Below are positions 52,188-60,583 of a stretch of DNA of 64,000 bases, in pieces. The position numbers were made by a program, and so were the translations under genes. The notes below the pieces were generated by a model. That model was given only the letters and a program-made list of their open reading frames with translations. It was not told the origin of the DNA and made no database searches. The stretch is from Streptomyces sp. D2-8 (lineage in GTDB: Bacteria > Actinomycetota > Actinomycetes > Streptomycetales > Streptomycetaceae): positions 100,732 to 164,731 of the forward strand of contig NZ_JAAHBP010000025.1 of assembly GCF_023184515.1 (NCBI RefSeq), in the 5' to 3' direction. How positions within the stretch are numbered: position 1 is the first letter of the stretch; each line of letters opens with the position of its first letter.

Positions 52188-54041
52188 ATGCCCGAGCTGA
52201 GGTCCCGCACAGTCACCCACGGCCGCAACATGGCGGGCGCCCGCGCCCTGATGCGAGCCTCCGGTGTACCGGGTGCGGACATCGGCCGCAAGCCGATCAT
52301 CGCGATCGCCAACAGCTTCACCGAGTTCGTGCCGGGGCACACGCACCTCGCGCCGGTCGGCCGGATCGTCAGCGAGGCGGTCGTCGAGGCCGGCGGCATC
52401 CCGCGCGAGTTCAACACGATCGCCGTCGACGACGGCATCGCCATGGGCCACGGCGGCATGCTGTACTCCCTGCCCTCCCGCGACCTGATCGCGGACAGCG
52501 TGGAGTACATGGTCGAGGCGCACTGCGCCGATGCCCTGATCTGCATCTCCAACTGCGACAAGATCACCCCGGGCATGCTGAACGCCGCCCTGCGGCTGAA
52601 CATCCCCACGGTCTTCGTCTCCGGCGGCCCCATGGAGTCTGGCCGCGCCACCCTGGTCGACGGCACGGTCCGCACGCTCGACCTGGTCGACGCGATCTCC
52701 GACGCCGTGAACGACAAGATCTCGGACGAGGACATCCTCCGCATCGAGGAGAACGCCTGTCCGACCTGCGGTTCCTGTTCCGGCATGTTCACCGCCAACT
52801 CGATGAACTGCCTGACCGAGGCCATCGGCCTCTCCCTCCCGGGCAACGGCTCGGTCCTCGCCACGCACACGGCCCGCAAGCAGCTGTACGTCGACGCGGC
52901 GAACACGGTCATGGACATCACCCGCCGCTACTACGAGCAGGACGACGACACGGTCCTGCCGCGCAGCGTGGCGTCCTTCGCGGCCTTCGAGAACGCCATG
53001 GCCCTCGACATCGCCATGGGCGGCTCCACCAACACGATCCTGCACCTGCTGGCCGCCGCCCAGGAGGCGGGCGTCCCCTTCGGCCTCGACGAGATCAACG
53101 CGGTCTCGCGCCGCGTGCCCTGCCTCGCCAAGGTCGCCCCGAACGTCGCCAAGGACCGCACGTACTACATGGAGGACGTGCACCGCGCCGGCGGCATCCC
53201 CGCCCTGCTCGGCGAGCTGCACCGGGCCGGCCTGCTCAACGAGGACGTGCACTCCGTGCACAGCCCGTCCCTGGCCGACTGGCTGAAGACCTGGGACGTG
53301 CGCGGCGGCTCCCCGTCCGCCAAGGCCGTCGAGCTGTGGCACGCGGCCCCCGGCTGCGTCCGCTCCGCCGAGGCCTTCTCCCAGTCCGAGCGCTGGGAGG
53401 CCTTGGACGAGGACGCCGAGGGCGGCTGCATCCGCTCCGCCGAGCACGCCTACTCCAAGGACGGCGGCCTCGCGGTCCTCAAGGGCAACCTGGCCGTGGA
53501 CGGCTGCGTCGTGAAGACGGCCGGCGTCGACGAGTCCATCTGGACCTTCGAGGGCCCGGCGGTCGTCTGCGAGTCGCAGGAGGAGGCCGTCCAGAAGATC
53601 CTCACCCAGCAGGTCAAGGACGGCGACGTGGTCGTCATCCGCTACGAGGGCCCCAAGGGCGGCCCCGGCATGCAGGAGATGCTCTACCCGACCTCGTACC
53701 TGAAGGGCCGCGGCCTCGGGAAGACCTGCGCGCTGGTCACGGACGGCCGCTTCTCCGGCGGCACCTCCGGCCTCTCCATCGGCCACGCCTCGCCCGAGGC
53801 GGCCGCGGGCGGCACCATCGCCCTGGTCGAGGACGGCGACCGGATCCGCATCGACATCCCGAACCGTTCCATCGAACTGCTGGTGGACGACGCCGAGCTG
53901 GCCCTCCGGGAGCAGGCGCTGAACGGCGTGTACGCCCCGAAGAACCGCGACCGCAAGGTCTCGGCGGCGCTGCGGGCCTATGCGGCGATGGCGACCAGCG
54001 CGGACAAGGGCGCCGTGCGGGACGTGTCGAAGCTGGGCTGA
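52188..54041 (+). CDS. ilvD: dihydroxy-acid dehydratase
   Basis: The third common step of isoleucine, valine and leucine synthesis: dehydration of dihydroxy-acids to keto-acids. The 617-residue protein has the iron-sulfur cysteines in CISNCDKITPGM (Cys123) and ENACPTCGSCSGMFTANSMNCLTEAIGLSLPGNG (Cys197). Late motifs are GGPGMQEMLYPTSYLKGRGLGKTCALVTDGRFSGGTSGLSIGHASPEAA. AAGGAG precedes the ATG. Its length matches the E. coli type. Confidence 0.97.
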   Translation: MPELRSRTVTHGRNMAGARALMRASGVPGADIGRKPIIAIANSFTEFVPGHTHLAPVGRIVSEAVVEAGGIPREFNTIAVDDGIAMGHGGMLYSLPSRDLIADSVEYMVEAHCADALICISNCDKITPGMLNAALRLNIPTVFVSGGPMESGRATLVDGTVRTLDLVDAISDAVNDKISDEDILRIEENACPTCGSCSGMFTANSMNCLTEAIGLSLPGNGSVLATHTARKQLYVDAANTVMDITRRYYEQDDDTVLPRSVASFAAFENAMALDIAMGGSTNTILHLLAAAQEAGVPFGLDEINAVSRRVPCLAKVAPNVAKDRTYYMEDVHRAGGIPALLGELHRAGLLNEDVHSVHSPSLADWLKTWDVRGGSPSAKAVELWHAAPGCVRSAEAFSQSERWEALDEDAEGGCIRSAEHAYSKDGGLAVLKGNLAVDGCVVKTAGVDESIWTFEGPAVVCESQEEAVQKILTQQVKDGDVVVIRYEGPKGGPGMQEMLYPTSYLKGRGLGKTCALVTDGRFSGGTSGLSIGHASPEAAAGGTIALVEDGDRIRIDIPNRSIELLVDDAELALREQALNGVYAPKNRDRKVSAALRAYAAMATSADKGAVRDVSKLG

Positions 54042-54049
54042 TCCTTCGC

Positions 54050-54085
54050 CGAGGGCCGTCTCCCGCTGCCGGGGGGCGGCCCTCG
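54050..54085. terminator. probable terminator after ilvD
   Basis: CGAGGGCCG (54050-54058) pairs with CGGCCCTCG (54077-54085). It lies between convergent genes, with no T-run. Confidence 0.45.
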
Positions 54086-54099
54086 CGCATGCCTGCCGG

Positions 54100-56226
54100 C
54101 TACCAGGCCGCCGGATCACGCCCGTTCACGGCGAAGACGGTCCCGTCCGGCGCGCTGCCGTAGACCCGGTCGCCCACGACCACGGGCTCGGGCAGCGCGG
54201 CCGGGATCCGGTCCGACCGGTCGCCCAGCCGGGGGGACGTCTGCCCGGCGAGCTTCCCGCGCCGCGCGTCGACGGCGAGCAGCCGCCCGTCGGACGTGGT
54301 CACGTACACATGCCGGTCATCGGCGACCGGCGTGGACCCCCGCAACGTTCCCGTCTCCAGATTCCAGAGCTGTTCACGGGCCTGGAGATCGACTGCCACC
54401 AACGATCCCCCGGTCCCCATGAGATAGGCCAGGTTCCCCCGCACGGCGCCATGGGCCTGCTGGAGAGGGACGGCGAGGGGCACCCGCCGGGTCTCACCCG
54501 TCCCCGGGGTGTAGCGGACGACGGCCCGTGCATCGCCGTACACCGGGTCCTCGGAGAGGAGGAACACCGATCCGTCCGTCGCGCCGAAGGGCTTCAGCGT
54601 CCCGTCGAGCCGGGCGTCCGACCGCACGTCGCCCGTCTGTGGATCCACCACGGTGAGCCGGGTGCTCTTCCCGTCACCCGACGCGCTGGTGGCGTACGCC
54701 AGCGGGTCACCGCTGAACGTGGCGAAGTACGGCACCTCATGGCCGGGGATCCGGTGGCTCCACCGCGGGTCACCGGAGGCGCCGTCCACGCCGGTGACCT
54801 TCCCGTCGGCACCCGTGACCAGGAGCATGCCGCCGGCGGACACCGCGCTGCCGGCCTCTGCGACGTCCCGCTGCCAGCGCGCTCTGCCCGAGGCCGGATC
54901 GAGTGCCTCCAGGAGACGCCCCTGGCCCGCCGAGGGCTGCACGAGTCCACCCGCCAGCACCGGCGGTTCCTTCCGGGGGCCTTTGCGGACGGGGTGCCGC
55001 CACAGCAGGTGCCCGTCGGACGGATCCAGGGCGAAGAGCAGTCCGGACGTCGCACAGAGCAGCCGTCCGGCCCCGTGGGAGCACAGGGGTGCGCTGCCCC
55101 CGGTCGCCGGTGTCGTCCGCCACCCGCTGAACGCGGCGGACGTGGTCCGCGGGGAGGCGGGCCGCGGTGAGCCGCCGGCACCGTCGAGCAACGGGAGCGA
55201 AGCCAGAGCACCGACGACGGCCAGGCCGAACGCCCCGGCTCCGAGGGCCGCCCGCCTGCCGAGCCACCGTCCCCCGCCACGGACGGCTTTCATCGCACGA
55301 CCGGATTCCACCGCGCGGGCGGGTCTCCCGGCGGGCGGCCACGAAGGTTCGGCGTCCCCGGTCCGCTGAGCCGGCATGAACGTCTGCGTGTCGTACGAAG
55401 CCGCGACGGATCGCAGCTCCCGCATCAACTCGTCGGGCGTCGGCCGGTCCTCCGGCTCCTTCGCCAGACACCGCAGCACCAGCGGCGCGACCTCGTCCGG
55501 CACACCGGTCAGGTCGGGCTCGTCGTGCACCACCTGGTAGGCGACGATGTACGGGCTGTCGGAGTCGAACGGCCCCTGCCCGGTGGCCGCGTGCACCATC
55601 ACCGACCCGAGCGCGAAGATGTCGGCGGCCGGTCCCACCTCGCGCGGGCGCCGGAACTGCTCGGGCGCCATGAAGGGCGGCGTGCCGATCAACCTCCCGG
55701 TCTCGGTGCGCAGTTCGCTGTCCAGCGGCCGGGAGATACCGAAGTCGATGACCTTCGGCCCGTCGTCGGCGAGCAGGACGTTGCTCGGTTTCAGATCCCG
55801 GTGGACGACGCCGGCCCGATGGATGTCACGCAGCGCCTCGGCCAAGCCCGCCATCAGGCGCCGCAACTGGGCCGAATCCATCGGGCCGTTCCGCTTGACC
55901 TGCTCGGACAAGGTCGGCCCCGGAATGAACAGCGTGGCCATCCACGGCCGTTCGCCGTCCGGGTCGGCGTCGACGACGGGGGCCGTGAAGGCGCCGCTCA
56001 CCCTCCGCGCCGCCGCCACCTCCTGCCGGAAACGCCCCCTGAAGTCGGGGTCCTTGGCGAACTGGGCGTGCACGACCTTCACCGCGAGCTTCATCCCGGA
56101 GGTGCTCCGGGCCAGATGCACGACACCCATGCCGCCCGAGCCCAGACAGGACTCGAGACGGTAGTGACCGGCGTATTCGGGAAGTTCCGCTTCCGCGCCC
56201 GCTCCGGCGTTCCGCTGTGGCGCCAT
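54100..56226 (-). CDS. membrane Ser/Thr protein kinase with extracellular PQQ-type beta-propeller
   Basis: A 708-residue kinase. The catalytic domain (residues about 20-275) has YRLESCLGSGGMGVVHLA, the ATP-binding Lys in MKLAVKVVH, the catalytic loop VVHRDLKPSNVLL, DFG in VIDFGIS and APE in PFMAPEQF. A juxtamembrane linker leads to one helix (LGAGAFGLAVVGALASLPLL). The outer part is a PQQ/WD-like propeller (LLFALDPSDGHLLWRHP, LLEALDPASGRARWQRDV, VTGVDGASGDPRWSHRI, LVAVDLQAREQLWNLETGTL, LLAVDARRGKLAG). It probably senses an external ligand. It is divergent from a small SH3-domain gene. Confidence 0.92.
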   Translation of the reverse strand: MAPQRNAGAGAEAELPEYAGHYRLESCLGSGGMGVVHLARSTSGMKLAVKVVHAQFAKDPDFRGRFRQEVAAARRVSGAFTAPVVDADPDGERPWMATLFIPGPTLSEQVKRNGPMDSAQLRRLMAGLAEALRDIHRAGVVHRDLKPSNVLLADDGPKVIDFGISRPLDSELRTETGRLIGTPPFMAPEQFRRPREVGPAADIFALGSVMVHAATGQGPFDSDSPYIVAYQVVHDEPDLTGVPDEVAPLVLRCLAKEPEDRPTPDELMRELRSVAASYDTQTFMPAQRTGDAEPSWPPAGRPARAVESGRAMKAVRGGGRWLGRRAALGAGAFGLAVVGALASLPLLDGAGGSPRPASPRTTSAAFSGWRTTPATGGSAPLCSHGAGRLLCATSGLLFALDPSDGHLLWRHPVRKGPRKEPPVLAGGLVQPSAGQGRLLEALDPASGRARWQRDVAEAGSAVSAGGMLLVTGADGKVTGVDGASGDPRWSHRIPGHEVPYFATFSGDPLAYATSASGDGKSTRLTVVDPQTGDVRSDARLDGTLKPFGATDGSVFLLSEDPVYGDARAVVRYTPGTGETRRVPLAVPLQQAHGAVRGNLAYLMGTGGSLVAVDLQAREQLWNLETGTLRGSTPVADDRHVYVTTSDGRLLAVDARRGKLAGQTSPRLGDRSDRIPAALPEPVVVGDRVYGSAPDGTVFAVNGRDPAAW

Positions 56227-56406
56227 GGGACCACCCCCGTGCTGTTCCTCCGCGCGCGCGACGCACGGAGCCTAGTCGAAGACTCGTACGGGACGGAGGC
56301 GGCACTAGCCTCCCCCACACGAGTTGCGCACATGTGTTTCATGGTGTGATTCGGGGGAATCAACGGGACCCCATGGCAGTCATGGGGCTCAACGGGGGAG
56401 AATTTC

Positions 56407-56727
56407 ATGTCTGTCGACCATGTCGAGGAACTCGAAGGCAGAGGCGAGGAAGAGGCCGTCACCATGGCGGCGTCGGCCCTGCGCTCGTACGCCGTCGCCC
56501 CGGGCGTCCGCCTGAACGTCCGCAGCGGCCCCGGCACCGGATACGCCATCGTCCGCGTCCTGCCCGAGGGAGCCAGGGTCACCATCTTCTGCCAGCGGCC
56601 CGGCACCACGGTGGCGGGCCCGTACGGCAGCTCGAACATCTGGGACAACATCGACGACGGCGAGTACGTCTCGGACGCCTATGTGAACACCGGCAGCGAC
56701 GGCTACGTCCGCCCGCGCTGCTCCTGA
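56407..56727 (+). CDS. small bacterial SH3-domain protein
   Basis: A 106-residue protein whose core is one bacterial SH3 domain (SYAVAPGVRLNVRSGPGTGYAIVRVLPEGARVTIFCQRPGTTVAGPYGSSNIWDNI, then GYVRPRC). There is no signal peptide, and the first 25 residues are acidic. SH3_3 domains typically bind peptidoglycan or partner proteins. The ATG has GGGGGAG about 8 nt upstream. Immediately after the stop a second, damaged SH3 copy begins in another frame. Confidence 0.78.
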   Translation: MSVDHVEELEGRGEEEAVTMAASALRSYAVAPGVRLNVRSGPGTGYAIVRVLPEGARVTIFCQRPGTTVAGPYGSSNIWDNIDDGEYVSDAYVNTGSDGYVRPRCS

Positions 56728-56850
56728 CCGCCCTCACCACCCGCAACGTCCGTAGCGGCCCCGGCACCGACTGCACCGTCGTCCGGGTCCTGCCCGAGAG
56801 GGCGAAGGTCCCGATCCACTGCCAGTCGCCGGCCGCTGCGGCCGGGGGCG
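56728..56850 (+). pseudogene. decayed second SH3-domain copy
   Basis: The frame shifted by two relative to the preceding gene reads TTRNVRSGPGTDCTVVRVLP and then ERAKVPIHCQSP, a clear copy of the SH3 core of that gene (LNVRSGPGTGYAIVRVLPEGARVTIFCQRP). It has no start codon, lacks the C-terminal half, and runs into the next gene's upstream region. I interpret it as a remnant of a tandem duplication. Confidence 0.7.
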
Positions 56851-56906
56851 TCCGACGGACCCGGCCCGCCCGGAGCCCGCGCCCCGGCAAGGGTCATAAT
56901 CGACCC

Positions 56907-57419
56907 GTGAGTGCAGACGACAGCACCCCTGCCGCCCCCGCGGGCTCCAAGGCCGAGGCCCTCGGCCCCCGCCCCGAGCCCCTGCGCTTCTTCGGCACGA
57001 CCTGGCTGAACCACGACAACGGCTACACCGGGCGCCGCATCGCCGTGGCCGTCGGATCCCTGGCCGCCGCCGTCGTCTCCTGCCTCGTGCTCCGCCTCGC
57101 CTACCAGGGCCTCCAGATCGCCGCGATCGGCGACTTCGTCACGGTCCTCATGGTCGCGATGTTCGCGATCTGCAGCGCCCTCGCCTTCCGCCACACCTGG
57201 GACGGCTACACCCGCCGCCCCGACCCCGACCGCCAGGCATCCCTGCGCGGCCTCCTGACCGTCGGGTTCGTCGGTTCCCTGCTCGCCTACTTCTTCCGCT
57301 CCCTTACCGAGGCCCCCGGCGAGAAGCTCCACCGCGAGGAGTACGAGGAGGCCCGCAAGCAGTACGAGAAGCGCACGACCCGCCGCTCGGGCAACCCGAA
57401 GAACCGCCGCCGCGCGTAG
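56907..57419 (+). CDS. three-helix membrane protein, conserved in Streptomyces
   Basis: A 170-residue membrane protein. Three hydrophobic helices (IAVAVGSLAAAVVSCLVLRLAY, FVTVLMVAMFAICSALAF, GLLTVGFVGSLLAYFFRSL) and a strongly basic, helical C-terminus (HREEYEEARKQYEKRTTRRSGNPKNRRRA) are visible. CATAAT lies about 6 nt before the GTG at 56907, so a leaderless transcript is likely. The frame stays open upstream through the SH3 remnant, but that part is not part of this gene. No function can be assigned. Confidence 0.78.
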   Translation: MSADDSTPAAPAGSKAEALGPRPEPLRFFGTTWLNHDNGYTGRRIAVAVGSLAAAVVSCLVLRLAYQGLQIAAIGDFVTVLMVAMFAICSALAFRHTWDGYTRRPDPDRQASLRGLLTVGFVGSLLAYFFRSLTEAPGEKLHREEYEEARKQYEKRTTRRSGNPKNRRRA

Positions 57420-57456
57420 CCCTCCGGGGTATCACGCGCCCCGCTGCCCCGGCCGC

Positions 57457-58035
57457 CTACCGCGCCGCCACGATGCGCTCGACCGCCGCCGTCACCAGTT
57501 GTTCGCGCTCCGCCTCGGTGAAGACGTCCGGCAGGGTGAGCTGTTCGACGATCAGCCAGTTCAGGGTCAGCATGAGCAGCTTGACGGCCATGGCGTCGCC
57601 GGGGAGCCCGGACGCTTCGTGGTAGGCGACGTTGGCGTCGACATCGGCGCGGACCCGCTCGGTGAGGACCTTGCGCAGTTCGGGGCGGCGGGTGGCCTCC
57701 AGGCGCAGTTCGAGCAGGGCGAGGTAGCCGGTGCGGAACGCGGCGACGCGGCCGACCAGTTCCCGCATCAGTACCGCGTAGGTCTCCCGGTCGCGGCCGG
57801 CCGCCTGCTGGCGCGCGATCGTCGCGTCGTCGGGCTGGAGCCGCTCATACACACGGGCGCCGGCCTGGGTGAGCAGGTCGTCCCGGCTGGCGAAGTAGTT
57901 GGACGCGGTCCCGGTCGGCACGGCGGCCTCGACATCCACCGCCCGGAACGTCAGACCCCGTGCACCCTCCCTGGCCAGCACCTCGATCGCCGCATCGACG
58001 AGGGCGGCGCGCCGCTGGTTGTTCCGTCGCACCAT
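57457..58035 (-). CDS. TetR-family regulator divergent from RibD-like reductase
   Basis: A 192-residue TetR regulator. The helix-turn-helix is RRAALVDAAIEVLAREGARGLTFRAVDVEAAVPTGTASNYFASRDDLLTQAGARVYERL. The ligand domain includes FRTGYLALLELRLEATRRPELRKVLTERVRADVDANVAYHEASGLPGDAMAVKLLMLTLNWLIVEQL. ATG 58035 (MVRRNNQ) has GGAG 8 nt upstream and is preferred to the GTG at 58044. A near-perfect inverted repeat covers the divergent promoters. Confidence 0.9.
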   Translation of the reverse strand: MVRRNNQRRAALVDAAIEVLAREGARGLTFRAVDVEAAVPTGTASNYFASRDDLLTQAGARVYERLQPDDATIARQQAAGRDRETYAVLMRELVGRVAAFRTGYLALLELRLEATRRPELRKVLTERVRADVDANVAYHEASGLPGDAMAVKLLMLTLNWLIVEQLTLPDVFTEAEREQLVTAAVERIVAAR

Positions 58036-58042
58036 TGACACC

Positions 58043-58099
58043 ACTCCAGTCGTAGTACTAACTTCCGGACCACTTCAAGGAGAGTACTACGAATGGAGT
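58043..58099. promoter_or_regulatory. TetR operator and promoter between regulator and RibD-like gene
   Basis: Arms 58043-58059 and 58083-58099 are inverted copies with 16 of 17 matching (ACTCCAGTCGTAGTACT on the left). They are separated by 23 bp. A rightward promoter TTGACA (58035-58040), 18 bp, TAACTT (58059-58064) overlaps the left arm, and the right arm covers the start region of the reductase gene. Confidence 0.7.
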
Positions 58100-58704
58100 T
58101 ATCGAGGATGCGAAAGCTCGTCTACTACATCGCCGTCACGCTCGACGGCCGCATCGCGGGCCCCGGCGGCGAGTACGACTTATTCCCCGCCGGTGACGAA
58201 GAGCAGGGCGCCGCCTACAGCACCTGGGTCAACTCCCTGTACCCCGAGACCGCCCCGACCGCCTACCGCGCCGCCGCCGGCCTCACCGACGCACCCCACC
58301 GGTATTTCGACACCGTCGTCATGGGCCACGGCACCTACCGCGACCCCCTCGGCAGCGGGATCACCAGCCCCTACGCGCACCTGCGCCAGTACGTGGTCTC
58401 CAGCACGCTCGAGCCCGACGTCGACCCGGCCGTCACCGTCGTTCCGGGCGACCCGTTCGCCCTCGTCCGCGCACTCAAGCGGGAGGAGAACGCCGGCTTG
58501 AACGTCTGGCTCTGCGGCGGCGGCAAGCTCGCCGGTGCCCTCCTGCCCGAGATCGACGAACTGGTCGTCAAGCACTACCCGGTGGTCGCCGGCGCCGGCA
58601 TCCCGGCCTTCGACGGCGCCTTCGACCCCACCGTCTTCGACGTCGCCGAGCGCACCGCCTTCCCCCACGGCGTCACCCTCACGCGCCTCACCGCCCGCCG
58701 CTAG
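58093..58704 (+). CDS. RibD C-terminal/dihydrofolate-reductase-like protein with TTA codons
   Basis: A 203-residue protein of the RibD_C/DHFR-like fold. It has MRKLVYYIAVTLDGRIAGPGGEYDLF, the conserved VVMGHGTYRDPL, NVWLCGGGKLAGALLPEIDELVVKHYPVVAGAGIPAF and late strands. These proteins bind NADPH, but most have unknown substrates. Leu30 is encoded by TTA (58180-58182). A second TTA is codon 3 if the ATG at 58093 (AAGGAG about 10 nt upstream) is used rather than ATG 58108. TTA codons need the developmental tRNA encoded by bldA. The gene faces a TetR regulator. Confidence 0.88.
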   Translation: MELSRMRKLVYYIAVTLDGRIAGPGGEYDLFPAGDEEQGAAYSTWVNSLYPETAPTAYRAAAGLTDAPHRYFDTVVMGHGTYRDPLGSGITSPYAHLRQYVVSSTLEPDVDPAVTVVPGDPFALVRALKREENAGLNVWLCGGGKLAGALLPEIDELVVKHYPVVAGAGIPAFDGAFDPTVFDVAERTAFPHGVTLTRLTARR

Positions 58705-58852
58705 GTCACGTGAACAACCTCCGCTGCCCGCACGAAGAGCGCCGACGGCAGACGACCGAAACGGCCCGGCCGCCCGCCGAGCCGCCGCCGCGCCAACTCC
58801 CGCCGCTCTCACCGAAATCTCACCGCACCCCACCCACGGCCACCATGACCGT

Positions 58853-59677
58853 ATGACCCCACCTCCCTCCGCCCGCCACCCCCTCGGAGCCGACCGCACC
58901 CCCGAACCAACTGCCGAGCCCACCCGATCCGCCCGAGCCCACTCCTTCAACGCCGCCGCAGCCCAGTACGCGGCCAACCGCCCCTCCTACCCCCCGGCCC
59001 TCTTCGACGCGATAGAAGACCTGACCGTCCGGCCCCTCTCCGGCGCCCGCGTCGCCGACATCGGCGCCGGCACGGGCATCGCCACCGCCCTCCTCCACGC
59101 ACGAGGAGCGAACGTCATCGCCGTGGAACCCGGTGACGGCATGGCGGCCCAGTTCCGCCGCGCCCTCCCCGGCATCCCGGTCATCCGCGGCACCGGAGAC
59201 GACCTCCCCCTCACCGACGCCTCCGTCGACCTCGTCACCTACGCCCAGGCCTGGCACTGGACCGACCCCGCCCGCGCCGTCCCGGAGGCCCTGCGCGTCC
59301 TGCGTCCCGGCGGCGCCCTCGCCCTCTGGTGGAACACCGACGCCCTCGACGTCCCCTGGATCGCCGAGGCCGCAGCCCGCACCGAACGCCATTTCGGCAT
59401 CGACGTCTCCGCGGAGAAGCGCAACGTCAACGCCCGCGCCGCCGACCCCACCGGCCTGCTCGACTTCACCCGCCGCACCGTCCGCTGGAGCCGCTGCGTC
59501 CCGGTCGACACCCACCTGGCCAACATCGGCAGCCACTCGGTCTTCCTCGTGCACGGCGCGGAACACGCCGCACCGTTCCTGGCCGAGGAACGCGAGCACC
59601 TCCTCCGGACCTTCCCGGACGGCGTCGTGGAGGAGGTCTACGAGGTCGTCCTCCTCCTTGCCGAGGCCCCGGCCTGA
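58853..59677 (+). CDS. class I SAM-dependent methyltransferase
   Basis: A 274-residue methyltransferase. Motif I is VADIGAGTGIATALLHARGANVIAVEPGDGM; then come LPLTDASVDLVTYAQAWHWTDPARAVPEALRVLRPGGALALWWN, typical of Methyltransf_11/UbiE-like enzymes. The N-terminal AHSFNAAAAQYAANRPSYPPALFDAI is the usual entrance helix of this group. The ATG at 58853 follows a likely promoter without a clear ribosome-binding site. Substrate is unknown; it ends 60 bp before the ABC genes. Confidence 0.87.
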   Translation: MTPPPSARHPLGADRTPEPTAEPTRSARAHSFNAAAAQYAANRPSYPPALFDAIEDLTVRPLSGARVADIGAGTGIATALLHARGANVIAVEPGDGMAAQFRRALPGIPVIRGTGDDLPLTDASVDLVTYAQAWHWTDPARAVPEALRVLRPGGALALWWNTDALDVPWIAEAAARTERHFGIDVSAEKRNVNARAADPTGLLDFTRRTVRWSRCVPVDTHLANIGSHSVFLVHGAEHAAPFLAEEREHLLRTFPDGVVEEVYEVVLLLAEAPA

Positions 59678-59701
59678 CGCACACCCGCTCGGCGAAGCCG
59701 C

Positions 59702-59757
59702 TTGACGCGTCCCGCCCCCGGGAGCATTATTCATCACATGATGAATAATGCTCCCGG
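59702..59757 (+). promoter_or_regulatory. leaderless promoter and 40-bp palindromic operator of the ABC exporter
   Basis: TTGACG (59702-59707), 17 bp, CATTAT (59725-59730) places the start site at or next to the A of ATG 59738. A perfect 19-bp inverted repeat with a 2-bp spacer (arms 59718-59736 and 59739-59757, left arm CCGGGAGCATTATTCATCA) covers the -10 element and the start codon. Confidence 0.75.
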
Positions 59758-60583
59758 CTCGCCACGCCCCGGCCCGGCACCCACCCCCGGCCCGTCCCCG
59801 GACACCACAGCCGTCCACGCCGAGAACCTCACCGTCGTCCGCGGCCCCCGCACGGTCCTGCGCAACCTCGCCTTCACCGTCCCCCGAGGCCAGATCACCG
59901 GCCTCCTCGGCCCCTCCGGCTGCGGCAAGTCGACCCTCATGCGCGCCCTCGTCGGCACCCAGGCCAAAGTCACCGGCACCCTCGACGTCCTCGGCCACCC
60001 CGCCGGCCACCCCACCCTGCGCACCCGCATCGGCTACGTCACCCAGGCCCCGTCCGTCTACGACGACCTGACCGTCCGCCAGAACCTCGACTACTTCGCC
60101 GCGATCCTCGACCCCGGCCGCTCCGCAGCCGACCGCCGCGACGACAACGTCACCCGCGCCATCGCCGACGTAGACCTCACCACCCACGCCGACGCCCTCG
60201 CCGGCAACCTCTCCGGGGGCCAGCGCAGCCGCGTCTCCCTGGCCGTCGCCCTCCTCGGCGCCCCCGAGCTCCTGGTCCTCGACGAACCGACCGTCGGCCT
60301 CGACCCGGTCCTGCGCCGCGACCTGTGGAACCTCTTCCACGACATCGCGACCGGCCGCGGCGCCACCCTCCTCGTCTCCTCCCACGTCATGGACGAGGCC
60401 GAGCGCTGCCACCGCCTCCTCCTCATGCGCGAGGGCGAACTCCTCGCCGACGACACCCCCGACGCCCTGCGCACCCGCACCGGCGCCGACACGGTCGAGG
60501 AGGCCTTCCTGCACCTCGTGGACGAGGCAAAAGCAGCAGCCCGCACGAAGGACACGACGGACACGACGGAGACGACCCGATGA
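59738..60583 (+). CDS. ABC-2-type exporter, ATP-binding protein
   Basis: A 281-residue ATPase of the drug/daunorubicin-type exporters. Walker A is GPSGCGKST, the Q-loop YVTQAPS, the signature LSGGQRSRVSLA, Walker B LLVLDEPTVGLDP, and the H-loop SSHVMDEAERC. It starts with two adjacent ATGs (59738, 59741) inside a 40-bp palindrome, with the promoter placed for a leaderless message. The permease gene is coupled by a 4-bp overlap. No regulator gene is adjacent, so the protein that binds the palindrome is encoded elsewhere. Confidence 0.92.
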   Translation: MMNNAPGSPRPGPAPTPGPSPDTTAVHAENLTVVRGPRTVLRNLAFTVPRGQITGLLGPSGCGKSTLMRALVGTQAKVTGTLDVLGHPAGHPTLRTRIGYVTQAPSVYDDLTVRQNLDYFAAILDPGRSAADRRDDNVTRAIADVDLTTHADALAGNLSGGQRSRVSLAVALLGAPELLVLDEPTVGLDPVLRRDLWNLFHDIATGRGATLLVSSHVMDEAERCHRLLLMREGELLADDTPDALRTRTGADTVEEAFLHLVDEAKAAARTKDTTDTTETTR

